30,560 bases of DNA, taken from Alphaproteobacteria bacterium. GTDB lineage: Bacteria; Pseudomonadota; Alphaproteobacteria; SHVP01. A program made the position numbers and the translations under genes. The stretch's first letter is position 1. Every line of letters starts with the position of its first letter. The notes under the pieces were generated by a model, which was not told the origin of the DNA, made no database searches, and saw only the letters and a list, made by a program, of their open reading frames with translations. Shown here piece by piece: positions 1-9,557 of this stretch. Location of the stretch: assembly GCA_009694165.1 (NCBI GenBank), contig SHVP01000020.1, positions 1-30,560 on the forward strand, in the 5' to 3' direction.

Positions 1-600
1 ATCGCCGACGACAAAGGAGGTCGGGGCATCATCAGTATCACCCGCCATCCGGTGATGTGGGGCATCGCGACCTGGGCGGCCGCCCACTTGCTCGCCAACG
101 GCAGCGTCGCGGGGATCATTTTCTTCTGCACGCTGCTGGGGCTCTCCCTGTTCGGACCGCTGCTGACGGAAGCGCGCAAGCAAGCCCTGATGCCGGAGGC
201 CGGGGCCAAATTCGTGGCCACCACGTCCTACGTGCCCTTCGTCGCCATGGCGGGTGGTCGGGCGCGGCTGTCGCTCGCCGCGATCGGCTGGTGGCGCGTA
301 GCGTTGGCGATCGTCGTCTACGCCGTTCTGCTCTACCTGCATCCCCGGGTAATCGGCGTCGGCGTCCTCCCGGGCAGACGACCGGTCGGTCGAGCGCGTC
401 CCTCCCGGCGCTCTTCCGGCAGCGCGCCAGGGCCCCGTCATCGCCCGCGGCGGGCGCGCCAACGGCCGAACGGCAGCGGCGCCGCCAGTTGCCTCTCCAG
501 CGCAGGATTCCGCGGCCAAAATCTGGTCGCACGCCGCCAAAGTCAACTATATTGGGCGTTCGGCCTGGGCCTCAAAAAGCGCTTCAGCCGAGCGCCGTAA
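1..600 (+). CDS. NnrU family membrane protein (5' truncated by window edge)
   Basis: The reading frame is open from base 1, so the N-terminus lies outside the window. The visible part starts with an ITRHPVMWG motif and has hydrophobic segments at about 65-175 and 280-345. A WWR motif follows, then a YLHPRVIGV end that resembles the C-terminus of NnrU-family inner-membrane proteins. The founding member is linked to nitrite/NO reduction in Rhodobacter, but most members have no known function. Homology ends near base 370. The frame then runs about 75 more codons of Arg/Pro/Ser-rich sequence, unlike the membrane part, to TAA at 598-600. NnrU proteins normally stop close to the HP..IGV end, so the original stop may have been lost by a small indel. 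The family call is fairly safe; the true 3' end is not. Confidence 0.75.
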   Translation: MADDKGGRGIISITRHPVMWGIATWAAAHLLANGSVAGIIFFCTLLGLSLFGPLLTEARKQALMPEAGAKFVATTSYVPFVAMAGGRARLSLAAIGWWRVALAIVVYAVLLYLHPRVIGVGVLPGRRPVGRARPSRRSSGSAPGPRHRPRRARQRPNGSGAASCLSSAGFRGQNLVARRQSQLYWAFGLGLKKRFSRAP

Positions 601-667
601 GCCCTTATCAATGGGCGGGGGCCTTGGAGACACTGGTGTACGTGGAGCGTGGTCGGGCCGAGGATCG

Positions 668-1492
668 ATGAGTTTCAAGGTTAAGTTTTGGGGTGTGCGC
701 GGGAGCATCGCATGCCCATCGCCCCGGCATGTCGCCTTCGGTGGGAACACCAGTTGCGTGGAGGTCTCAGCCGCCGGCCACCGCCTCATTCTCGATGCGG
801 GCACAGGAATTCGTAACCTCGGCCATTGGTTGCAGCGCAAGGAGATCTCGCGCGCCACGTTGTTGCTGTCCCACACCCATTGGGATCACATCAACGGGTT
901 CCCGTTCTTTTCGCCTGCCTTCTCGAAGAAGAACGAATTCGTGATCATGGCCGGACACGTCCGCCAGAAGGGCGGCATCGAAAAGGTCCTTGCCGGTACG
1001 ATGGCGCAGCCGACCTTCCCGGTGCCGCTGGAAATGATGGCCAGCGAGCTGAGGTTCGTCGACTTCGACGCTGGCGACACGCTCGACCTGCACGAGGGCG
1101 TCCGGGTGCGGACGACCGTGCTGAACCACCCCAATGGCGCCACCGGCTACCGGGTGGAACACGGCGGCAGGTCGGTTTGCTACATCACCGATACCGAGCA
1201 CGTGGTCGGCTCGCCGGACCAGAATATCTTGGCCCTCATCGAGGGTAGCGAACTGGTGATCTACGATGCGACCTACACCGACCGCGAGTTCCAGGGACGC
1301 ATCGGCTGGGGACACTCGACCTGGGAAGAGGGCGTGCGCCTGTGCCGCGCGGCCAACGTGAAGACGCTGGCGATCTTCCATCACGATCCCGACCACGACG
1401 ACGGCTTCATGGAGCAGATTGAAGCCGACGCCAGGAACATGTGGGCCGGGGCGATCGTCGCGCGCGAGAACATGCGCTTTAATCTGGTCTGA
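668..1492 (+). CDS. MBL-fold metallo-hydrolase
   Basis: A 274-residue metallo-beta-lactamase-fold hydrolase. It opens with FWGVRGSIACPSP and has GGNTSC near residue 25-30 and LDAGTGIRNLG near 42-52. The metal-binding signature HTHWDH is at residues 69-74, with later ligand candidates in ITDTEH, YDATYTD and IFHHDPDHDD. This pattern fits the COG1235-like branch, which includes phosphodiesterase-type enzymes. The substrate cannot be read from sequence. The frame extends upstream to 611, but the family consensus begins at MSFKVKFWG, so ATG 668 was chosen. Fifty bases separate it from the ferredoxin reductase gene on the same strand. A link to ferredoxin metabolism is possible from position only. 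Confidence 0.88.
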   Translation: MSFKVKFWGVRGSIACPSPRHVAFGGNTSCVEVSAAGHRLILDAGTGIRNLGHWLQRKEISRATLLLSHTHWDHINGFPFFSPAFSKKNEFVIMAGHVRQKGGIEKVLAGTMAQPTFPVPLEMMASELRFVDFDAGDTLDLHEGVRVRTTVLNHPNGATGYRVEHGGRSVCYITDTEHVVGSPDQNILALIEGSELVIYDATYTDREFQGRIGWGHSTWEEGVRLCRAANVKTLAIFHHDPDHDDGFMEQIEADARNMWAGAIVARENMRFNLV

Positions 1493-1542
1493 CACCGGCA
1501 CCGCAGGGGAGTGGCGATGAGGCAGGGGGAGGGAATTGTCCG

Positions 1543-2841
1543 ATGACCATCAACGTCGCCATCGTCGGCACCGGACCGGCCGGATTCTACACAGCGGATG
1601 CGCTGCTCAAGGCGGGCATCGACTGCCGTATCGACCTGATTGATCGGTTGCCGACTCCCTTCGGCTTGATTCGCTTCGGCGTGGCGCCCGACCATCAGAC
1701 TACCAAGAAGATCATGCGGGCTTTCGACCGGACCGCACGTGAGGCGCGCTGCCGTTTCTTCGGCAACGTCGAAATTGGCCGCGATCTCAGCCTCGATGAA
1801 TTGCGCTCGCTCTACGATGCCGTCGTGCTGGCGGTCGGTGCCGGCAACGATCGAGCCGCCGGGGTGCCGGGCGAGGACAAGGCGGGCGTCATCGGTTCGG
1901 CGACCTTCGTCGGCTGGTACAACGCCCATCCCGACCTGCGCCATCTCGATCCGCCGCTGGCGACCAAGAACGTGGTCGTCATCGGCAACGGCAACGTCGC
2001 CATCGACGTGGCGCGCGTGTTGGTCAAGACGCGGCGGGAGATGGCCGCGGCCGACCTGCCGGATCACGTTGCCGACGCCATCCAATTCTCGCCGATCACC
2101 GACGTCTACATGGTCGGACGCCGCGGACCGATCGAAGCAAAGTTCACCAACGTCGAATTGCGCGAGATGGGCGAACTTGAGAACGCGGTGCCGGTGGTCG
2201 ACGCTGCCCAGTTGCCTGCCGAGGTTGGCGACGTCGAAGACGATCGCGACCGTCGCCTCAAGCAGAAGAACCTGGCGACTCTGCGCGAGTTCTGCGCGTT
2301 CAAGCCGAACGACAAGCCCAAGCGGGTGCACTTTGTCTTTTATGCCGCCCCGGTGGCGATCCTGGGGGGCAAGCATGCCGAGGTGGTCAAATTCGAGCAC
2401 ACCAAGGTCGAAGCCGGACGGACGGTCGGCACCGGTCGGTTCTTCGAGATCCCCTGCAGTCTGGTGATCACCGCGATCGGCTATCGATCGCTACCGGTTC
2501 CGGGTGCGCCCTTCGACGCCAAGAACCACGTCGTACCCAACGACGACGGCCGCGTCGCTGAGGGGCTCTACGCAGTCGGCTGGATCAAGCGCGGTCCGAG
2601 CGGCGTCATTTCCACCAATCGGCCGGATGGCGTTGCCGTGGCCGGTTATGTCGCCGCCGACGTCAAAGGTGGCAAACCGGGGCGCGAAGCGCTCGCCCGA
2701 CTGTTGAATGACCGCAACGTCCGCGTGGTTTCCTACGACGATTGGTTACGCATCGAAGCGGCCGAAATCGCCGCTGCGCCCAAACCGTCGCCGCGCAAAA
2801 AATTTCTAACCATTCCCGACATGCTCGCCGCCGTGAACTAA
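1543..2841 (+). CDS. fprA: FprA-type ferredoxin/adrenodoxin-NADP+ reductase
   Basis: This 432-residue flavoprotein matches the adrenodoxin reductase/FprA type. The FAD-binding GTGPAG is at residues 9-14, followed by RLPTPFGLIRFGVAPDH, a hallmark of the family. The NADP-binding GNGNVAIDVAR is at 148-158 and VGRRGPIEAKFT follows. The C-terminal flavin motif GWIKRGPSGVIST is near 346-358. Family members move electrons between NADPH and ferredoxin. Here the gene directly precedes korAB, whose reaction reduces ferredoxin, so the likely role is to turn KorAB-derived reduced ferredoxin into NADPH or the reverse. Length is typical. The FprA/FdxR type is clear; the direction of flow in vivo is inference. 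Confidence 0.92.
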   Translation: MTINVAIVGTGPAGFYTADALLKAGIDCRIDLIDRLPTPFGLIRFGVAPDHQTTKKIMRAFDRTAREARCRFFGNVEIGRDLSLDELRSLYDAVVLAVGAGNDRAAGVPGEDKAGVIGSATFVGWYNAHPDLRHLDPPLATKNVVVIGNGNVAIDVARVLVKTRREMAAADLPDHVADAIQFSPITDVYMVGRRGPIEAKFTNVELREMGELENAVPVVDAAQLPAEVGDVEDDRDRRLKQKNLATLREFCAFKPNDKPKRVHFVFYAAPVAILGGKHAEVVKFEHTKVEAGRTVGTGRFFEIPCSLVITAIGYRSLPVPGAPFDAKNHVVPNDDGRVAEGLYAVGWIKRGPSGVISTNRPDGVAVAGYVAADVKGGKPGREALARLLNDRNVRVVSYDDWLRIEAAEIAAAPKPSPRKKFLTIPDMLAAVN

Positions 2842-2937
2842 CCGCAGCAGCCGGCGAAACCCTTGCGTCCTGCGGGTCTGCGACCTAATGTCGCAACGAC
2901 CGAAGGGACCCCGGCCCATAGAGGAAACGAACAGAAC

Positions 2938-4806
2938 ATGGCTCCGAATACCGCTCTCGCCGAGGCACAGCGCTCCCGTCAGGAGCTGGAAACCGTCGTT
3001 GTCCGCTTCGCCGGCGACTCGGGTGACGGCATGCAGGTGACGGGGGGACAATTCACGCTTGCGTCCGCGCTCGCCGGCAGCGATTTTGCCACCTTCCCAG
3101 ATTTTCCCGCCGAGATCCGCGCGCCCATCGGCACGACCTTCGGCGTGTCGTCGTTTCAGATCAATTTCGGCTCGCAGCAGATCGAGACGGCCGGCGACGC
3201 CCTCGACGTTCTCGTGGCGATGAACCCGGCCGCGTTGAAGGTCGAGCTCGGCAACCTGCGTACCGGTGGCATCCTCATCGTCGACACCGGCCAGTTCAAC
3301 GATCGCAATATCAAGAAGGCAGGCTTCACCGCCAACCCGCTCGAGGACGCCAGCCTCGACAAATACCGTGTTGTCAAGATCGACGTCTCGACGTTGACCA
3401 TGGAGGCGGTCAAGGACTCGGGCATGTCCAAGCGCGACTCACTGCGGTGCAAGAACTTCTGGACGCTCGGCCTCATTCTGTGGATGTACGACCGCGATCG
3501 GGTCTCGACCGTCGAATTTCTGAACAAGCGTTTTGCCAAGCGACCGGAACTGGCGGCGGCGAATATTGCGGCACTCAATGCCGGGCATGCGTTTGGCGAG
3601 ACGGCTGAGATGTCTGGTGACATGGTCGGCTACCACGTGCGGGCGGCCAAGATCGAGCCGGGTCTCTACCGCACGATCTCGGGCGGCGAGGCGCTCGCCT
3701 ACGGCCTGGTCGCCGGCTCGCAACTGGCGGGTTTGCAAATTCTGTTCGGGTCCTATCCGATCACCCCAGCGTCCCCGCTGCTGCACATTCTCGCCGGTCT
3801 CAAGCATTTTGGCGTCAAGACGTTCCAGGCCGAGGACGAGATCGCTGCGGTCTGCGCGGCGTTGGGCGGCTCCTATGCAGGGTTGCTCGGCATCACCTCG
3901 AGCTCGGGGCCGGGTATCGCGCTCAAAATGGAGGCGATCGGTCTCGCCATCAGCACCGAGTTACCACTCATCGTCGTCAACTCACAGCGCGCTGGCCCAT
4001 CGACCGGCATGCCGACCAAGACCGAGCAGTCCGACCTCTACCAGGCGGTGTTCGGCCGGAACGCCGATTCGCCGATGGCTGTGGTCGCCTCGCGCTCGCC
4101 GGCCGACTGTTTCGACACCGCGATCGAGGCGGTTCGCATCGCCACGAAGTACATGACGCCGGTGATGCTGCTGACCGACGGCTACATCGCCAATGCGGCC
4201 GAACCCTGGCTCATTCCCGATCCGACCAAGGTCAAACCGTTTCCGGTCAAGTTCCACGACAAGGTTGCAGGGTTTCACCCGTTCCTGCGCGATCCCGCGA
4301 CGCTGGCGCGCGTGTGGGCCGTTCCGGGAACGCCCGGCCTGGAGCACCGCATCGGCGGCATCGAAAAGGCATACAACTCGGGGCACATCTCCTACGAGCC
4401 CCAAAACCATCAGAAGATGACCGACACGCGCAAGGCGAAGATCGATGGGATCGCCAGGGACATTCCCGATCAGCGCGTCGAAGAGGGCGACACGACCGGC
4501 GATCTCGTCGTCGTCGGTTGGGGCTCGACTTTCGGCCCGATCAACCGCGCCGTCTACAACATGCGCAAGCGCGGGATGAAGGTCTCGCATGCGCACCTGC
4601 GTCACATCTGGCCGTTGCCGCGCAATCTTGGCGACTTTCTCAAGGGCTTCCGTCGCGTCCTGGTGCCGGAGATGAACACCGGGCAACTCGTGACGGTCCT
4701 TCGCAGCCAGTACATGGTGGCCGCCGAGGGCCTCAACAAAGTTTCCGGCCAACCTTTCAAGATCCGCGAGATCGAAGATGCGATCCGCGCCCGATTGGAG
4801 CACTAA
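2938..4806 (+). CDS. korA: 2-oxoglutarate:ferredoxin oxidoreductase, fused gamma-alpha subunit
   Basis: A 622-residue 2-oxoacid:acceptor oxidoreductase subunit in which the gamma domain (about residues 15-200, starting with GDSGDGMQ near 26) is fused to the alpha pyrimidine-binding domain. The alpha signature YPITPASP lies at 273-280 and is followed by FQAEDEIAA and TSSSGPG. The QRAGPSTGMPTKTEQSDL stretch is typical of KorA. With KorB it interconverts 2-oxoglutarate + CoA and succinyl-CoA + CO2 with ferredoxin as electron carrier, in the cytoplasm. ATG 2938 was chosen because GAGGAAA lies shortly upstream and the extra 25 codons before it look non-coding. The korB ATG begins one base after the korA stop codon, so translation is probably coupled. 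2-Oxoglutarate is the likely substrate; another 2-oxoacid is possible. Confidence 0.93.
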   Translation: MAPNTALAEAQRSRQELETVVVRFAGDSGDGMQVTGGQFTLASALAGSDFATFPDFPAEIRAPIGTTFGVSSFQINFGSQQIETAGDALDVLVAMNPAALKVELGNLRTGGILIVDTGQFNDRNIKKAGFTANPLEDASLDKYRVVKIDVSTLTMEAVKDSGMSKRDSLRCKNFWTLGLILWMYDRDRVSTVEFLNKRFAKRPELAAANIAALNAGHAFGETAEMSGDMVGYHVRAAKIEPGLYRTISGGEALAYGLVAGSQLAGLQILFGSYPITPASPLLHILAGLKHFGVKTFQAEDEIAAVCAALGGSYAGLLGITSSSGPGIALKMEAIGLAISTELPLIVVNSQRAGPSTGMPTKTEQSDLYQAVFGRNADSPMAVVASRSPADCFDTAIEAVRIATKYMTPVMLLTDGYIANAAEPWLIPDPTKVKPFPVKFHDKVAGFHPFLRDPATLARVWAVPGTPGLEHRIGGIEKAYNSGHISYEPQNHQKMTDTRKAKIDGIARDIPDQRVEEGDTTGDLVVVGWGSTFGPINRAVYNMRKRGMKVSHAHLRHIWPLPRNLGDFLKGFRRVLVPEMNTGQLVTVLRSQYMVAAEGLNKVSGQPFKIREIEDAIRARLEH

Positions 4807-4807
4807 T

Positions 4808-5827
4808 ATGAACGTCGTCCCCGAACGGTTGACCGCCAAGGACTTCGCCACCGACCAGGAGGTGCGCTGGTGCCCCGGCTGCGGCGACTACGCGATCCTC
4901 AAGTCGGTCCAGAAAACGATGGCCGATATCGGCGCCCGGCCGGAAAACACCGTCTTCGTGTCCGGGATCGGCTGCGCCGCGCGTTTTCCGTATTACATGG
5001 CCACCTACGGCTTCCACACCATCCATGGCCGCGCGCCAGCCATCGCCACCGGCATCAAGCTGGCCAAGCCTGAACTCGACGTCTGGGTGGTGGGCGGGGA
5101 CGGCGACATGCTGTCGATCGGCGGCAATCATTTGCTGCATGTCCTGCGCCGGAACGTCGACCTGCAGGTGTTGATCTTCAACAACGAGATCTATGGTCTA
5201 ACCAAGGGTCAGTACTCGCCGACCTCGCGCGTCGGCACCCGGTCGCCATCGACGCCGCAAGGGTCGGTCGAAAGCCCGGTATCAGCCCTCGCCTTCGGCC
5301 TCGGTTGCGGCGCGCACTTCATCGCCCGCTCGATCGACACCAATCAAAAGCACCTGCCCGAAGTGTTGAAGGCGGCGCATGCCTACAAGGGGGCGGCGCT
5401 GGTCGAGATCCTGCAGAACTGCATCGTCTACAACGATGGCGTATTCGCCGACATCACCGAGAACGACGTCGCCGATGACCGCCAGCTCCCGCTTGAGCAC
5501 GGCAAGCCGATGTTGTTTGGCAAGCAGAGTGAAAAGGGCATTCGCCTCAACCGCCAGACTCTGGCGCTCGAGGTAGTCACCATTGGCCAGGACGGGGTCA
5601 CCATGGCCGATGTGCTCGCGCACGATCAGAAGAACAAGGTCCTGGCGGGCATGCTGGTGGCCATGGAGCCGCCGCATCTGCCGGTGGCGCTCGGCGTCAT
5701 CTATGCCGACGAGGCACCGACGACCTACGAGCGCGGGGTAGTCCGGCAGATGGAAGAAGCCAAGAAACAGAACCCGGTTGCCGACCTCAACAAGCTGCTG
5801 CGGGCCGGCTACACCTGGAAGGTGTGA
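4808..5827 (+). CDS. korB: 2-oxoglutarate:ferredoxin oxidoreductase, beta subunit
   Basis: A 339-residue thiamine-diphosphate and 4Fe-4S subunit. Cluster cysteines are visible in WCPGCGDY (C22, C25) and GIGC. The ThDP/Mg motif GGDGDM is near 96-101, with NNEIYGLTKGQ at 125-135. Length matches KorB proteins without a fused ferredoxin domain, so a separate ferredoxin encoded elsewhere must take the electrons. The KorAB-FprA arrangement gives a self-contained way to couple TCA-cycle oxidation, or reductive carboxylation, to low-potential electron transfer. The two-subunit form occurs in aerobes as well as anaerobes. The start ATG 4808 sits directly behind the korA stop codon. No frame damage is seen. 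Confidence 0.93.
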   Translation: MNVVPERLTAKDFATDQEVRWCPGCGDYAILKSVQKTMADIGARPENTVFVSGIGCAARFPYYMATYGFHTIHGRAPAIATGIKLAKPELDVWVVGGDGDMLSIGGNHLLHVLRRNVDLQVLIFNNEIYGLTKGQYSPTSRVGTRSPSTPQGSVESPVSALAFGLGCGAHFIARSIDTNQKHLPEVLKAAHAYKGAALVEILQNCIVYNDGVFADITENDVADDRQLPLEHGKPMLFGKQSEKGIRLNRQTLALEVVTIGQDGVTMADVLAHDQKNKVLAGMLVAMEPPHLPVALGVIYADEAPTTYERGVVRQMEEAKKQNPVADLNKLLRAGYTWKV

Positions 5828-5843
5828 TGCCCGCGGGCCGGGG

Positions 5844-5872
5844 TTGACGCCCGCCCGCCCGCTTTCTACAGT
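5844..5872 (+). promoter_or_regulatory. sigma70-type promoter for the leader-leuA transcript
   Basis: TTGACG at 5844-5849 and TACAGT at 5867-5872 are separated by exactly 17 bases. This is the best housekeeping promoter match seen in the window. It lies just after korB and points at the leader ORF and leuA, predicting a start near 5879 and a 5' leader of about 235 bases. Confidence 0.72.
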
Positions 5873-5914
5873 GGCGAACATGGTTCACGGATCGACACGC
5901 CGACTTACCTGACC

Positions 5915-5932
5915 GGCGCCCGAAGGGGCGCC
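5915..5932 (+). promoter_or_regulatory. hairpin in the leuA 5' leader
   Basis: GGCGCCC (5915-5921) and GGGCGCC (5926-5932) form a perfect 7-bp stem with a GAAG loop. It sits between the predicted transcription start and the leader-peptide ATG and would be part of the untranslated leader. Its role is unknown. Confidence 0.45.
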
Positions 5933-5968
5933 GCCACGGCAAGCGTTTGCGTTCGTTCGGAGAGTCCA

Positions 5969-6041
5969 ATGATCCCCCAGCGTCGTTTTTTCATCGTTGC
6001 CACCGTCGTTCGCGTCAAGGACGTGCGTCGACTTAGTCTCG

Positions 6042-6049
<8 letters not shown>
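5969..6049 (+). CDS. candidate branched-chain amino acid leader peptide
   Basis: A 26-codon ORF begins at ATG 5969 and ends at TGA 6047. Its product contains five Val, two Ile and two Leu, with an IVATVVRV core and LSL near the end. It lies between a strong promoter and leuA, and a stable hairpin begins at its stop codon. That layout fits ribosome-mediated attenuation, known for leu and ilv operons of proteobacteria. The two adjacent Phe codons are unusual. There is no long run of Leu codons, so Val/Ile/Leu sensing is more plausible than pure Leu sensing. The U-tract after the hairpin is poor, so the mechanism is uncertain. Confidence 0.45.
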
Positions 6050-7810
<1,761 letters not shown>

Positions 7811-7880
7811 CAAGGTGGGTTCGGGCCCCGATTCTTAGCGCCAATCGGCAAGAACAAGCCGCTATCGGGAGGGCGTCGCC

Positions 7881-8555
7881 ATGGAAAGTTCCAACCTAAC
7901 GCCGCGTCAGTACTACGCGCAGATCAAGGCCACGCCCAATCGGGCCAAGTTCGGCTTCGGGTGCAAGCCGGTGCTGGTCAATATCGACCTGCAGAAGGCC
8001 TACACCCGGGTCGACAAGTTCAAGACCGCGTATGAGACCGACCCCAAGCAGCTCGACTACGTCAACGAGCTGGCCAAGCTATGCCGTTCGCAGGGCCTGC
8101 CGGTGGTCTGGACGCGGGTGGGTTACATGGAATCGGGCGAAGACGCGGGGGTGTGGGGTACCCGCACCAACACGCCCGACTCGCTGCAGAACATCAAGAT
8201 CGGTTCCGAGCGTCACGAGTTTGATGACCGCCTGGACATCGATTTCAAACGCGACGCCGTCTACAACAAGCTGATGGCCTCGGCGTTCCATGAAACACCG
8301 CTGCAGTCGCTGATGATCTGGCACCGCGTCGATACCGTCATCATTACCGGCGGCTCGACCTCGGGCTGCGTACGCGCCACCTGTGTCGACTCTCTGTCGC
8401 GCGGCTATCGCACCATCATCGCCGAGGAATGCGTGGCCGATAAGCACGAGATCCCGCATTTCGCCAATCTATGCGACATGCAGCTCAAGTACGGCGACGT
8501 CGAGTCGTTCGCGACGGTCAAGAAATATCTCGCAGACTACAAGCCGGCCAACTGA
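7881..8555 (+). CDS. isochorismatase-family cysteine hydrolase
   Basis: A 224-residue cysteine hydrolase. The catalytic triad of the family can be assigned: Asp36 in NIDLQKAY, Lys130 in YNKLMASAF, and Cys163 in GGSTSGCVRAT. It most resembles the N-carbamoylsarcosine amidohydrolase/amidase side of the family rather than true isochorismatases. These enzymes hydrolyse C-N bonds of carbamoyl or ureido compounds. It is followed 56 bases downstream by two PuuE-like deacetylase genes on the same strand, which points to stepwise opening and hydrolysis of a nitrogenous ring compound. The substrate is unknown. A GGGAGG sequence upstream supports the ATG at 7881. Confidence 0.88.
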   Translation: MESSNLTPRQYYAQIKATPNRAKFGFGCKPVLVNIDLQKAYTRVDKFKTAYETDPKQLDYVNELAKLCRSQGLPVVWTRVGYMESGEDAGVWGTRTNTPDSLQNIKIGSERHEFDDRLDIDFKRDAVYNKLMASAFHETPLQSLMIWHRVDTVIITGGSTSGCVRATCVDSLSRGYRTIIAEECVADKHEIPHFANLCDMQLKYGDVESFATVKKYLADYKPAN

Positions 8556-8611
8556 GTCGCTTCATCGTCGCGTGGGCGCCGCCGTCGTCCGCGTCCATCT
8601 GAGGTCATCCC

Positions 8612-9538
8612 GTGAAAGCAGATCTTGGTCTTTACGACTACTTGCCCTGGACCGAACGTCCGGCGGTGCGCTGGCCCAACAACGCCAAGGTGGCGTTCTG
8701 GGTAGCGCCCAATATCGAGTATTACGAACTCGATCCACCGCCCAATCCGTCGCGGACGCTGTGGGCGCGGCCGGTTCCCGACGTCGTCGCCTACTCCGAG
8801 CGCGACCACGGCAACCGCGTCGGCCACTGGCGGATGATGGAGGTGATGGACAAGTACGGCGTCCGCGGCTCGATTTCCCTGTCTGTAGCGCTGTTGGATC
8901 ATCACCCCGAGATTGTCGAGGCCTGCAAACAGCGTAACTGGGAGTTCTTTTCGCACGGCATTTACAACACACGCTTCTCCTACAACATGAGCCCGGATCA
9001 GGAGCGTGCGATCCTCGACGACTCGATTGCCAACGTGAAGAAACATACCGGCCAGATGATCGCCGGTTACCTGGCGCCGGCGCTGACCCACAACGAATGG
9101 ACGATGGACCTGCTGGCGGAAAAGGGGATTCTCTACACCTGCGACCTGTTCATCGACGACCAGCCGTTTCCAGTGAACGTCAAATCGGGGCGGCTCATTT
9201 CGATCCCCTATTCGCTCGAGATGAACGACATCATCGCCTACAACACCCACAACATCGCGCCGCGCCGCTATGCCGACATGCTCAAGGCCAATCTCGATCG
9301 GTTGCGGGCCGACGGTCGCCGCACCGGCACGGTGATGTGCATTCCGCTGCATGCCTATGCGGTGGCGCAGGGGCATCGACTCAAGGCCTTCGACGAAGCG
9401 CTCAACTACATCACCGGCCATGAGGACGTGTGGGTCGCGACCGGGCGGGAAATTTCCGAATATTTCTACCGGCACTACTACGACGAATTCGTCGCCGCGA
9501 TCGCGCGATTCAAGAAAAAGTATCCACCGCGCGCCTAG
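8612..9538 (+). CDS. polysaccharide deacetylase-like (PuuE/CE4) hydrolase, copy 1
   Basis: A 308-residue protein of the NodB/CE4 fold, closest in pattern to PuuE-type allantoinases. The usual CE4 DD metal motif is missing; at that place is APNIEYYEL, with Glu36. The second motif is FFSHG with His115, and HGNRVGHWRMMEVMDKYGVRG is split over residues 66-86. PuuE itself works without the canonical metal site and cleaves a cyclic amide, so amide-ring hydrolysis is more likely than sugar deacetylation. The start is GTG 8612, preceded by GAGG. Stop is TAG at 9536-9538. It has a diverged paralogue 19 bases downstream and a C-N hydrolase upstream. Confidence 0.85.
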   Translation: MKADLGLYDYLPWTERPAVRWPNNAKVAFWVAPNIEYYELDPPPNPSRTLWARPVPDVVAYSERDHGNRVGHWRMMEVMDKYGVRGSISLSVALLDHHPEIVEACKQRNWEFFSHGIYNTRFSYNMSPDQERAILDDSIANVKKHTGQMIAGYLAPALTHNEWTMDLLAEKGILYTCDLFIDDQPFPVNVKSGRLISIPYSLEMNDIIAYNTHNIAPRRYADMLKANLDRLRADGRRTGTVMCIPLHAYAVAQGHRLKAFDEALNYITGHEDVWVATGREISEYFYRHYYDEFVAAIARFKKKYPPRA

Positions 9539-9557
9539 CGCCGACGAGGAGGACAAC

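Noticed and set aside
1381..2400. Minus-strand frame of 339 residues opposite the ferredoxin reductase
   Set aside because: The plus strand has clear FAD and NADP motifs; the minus frame has none.
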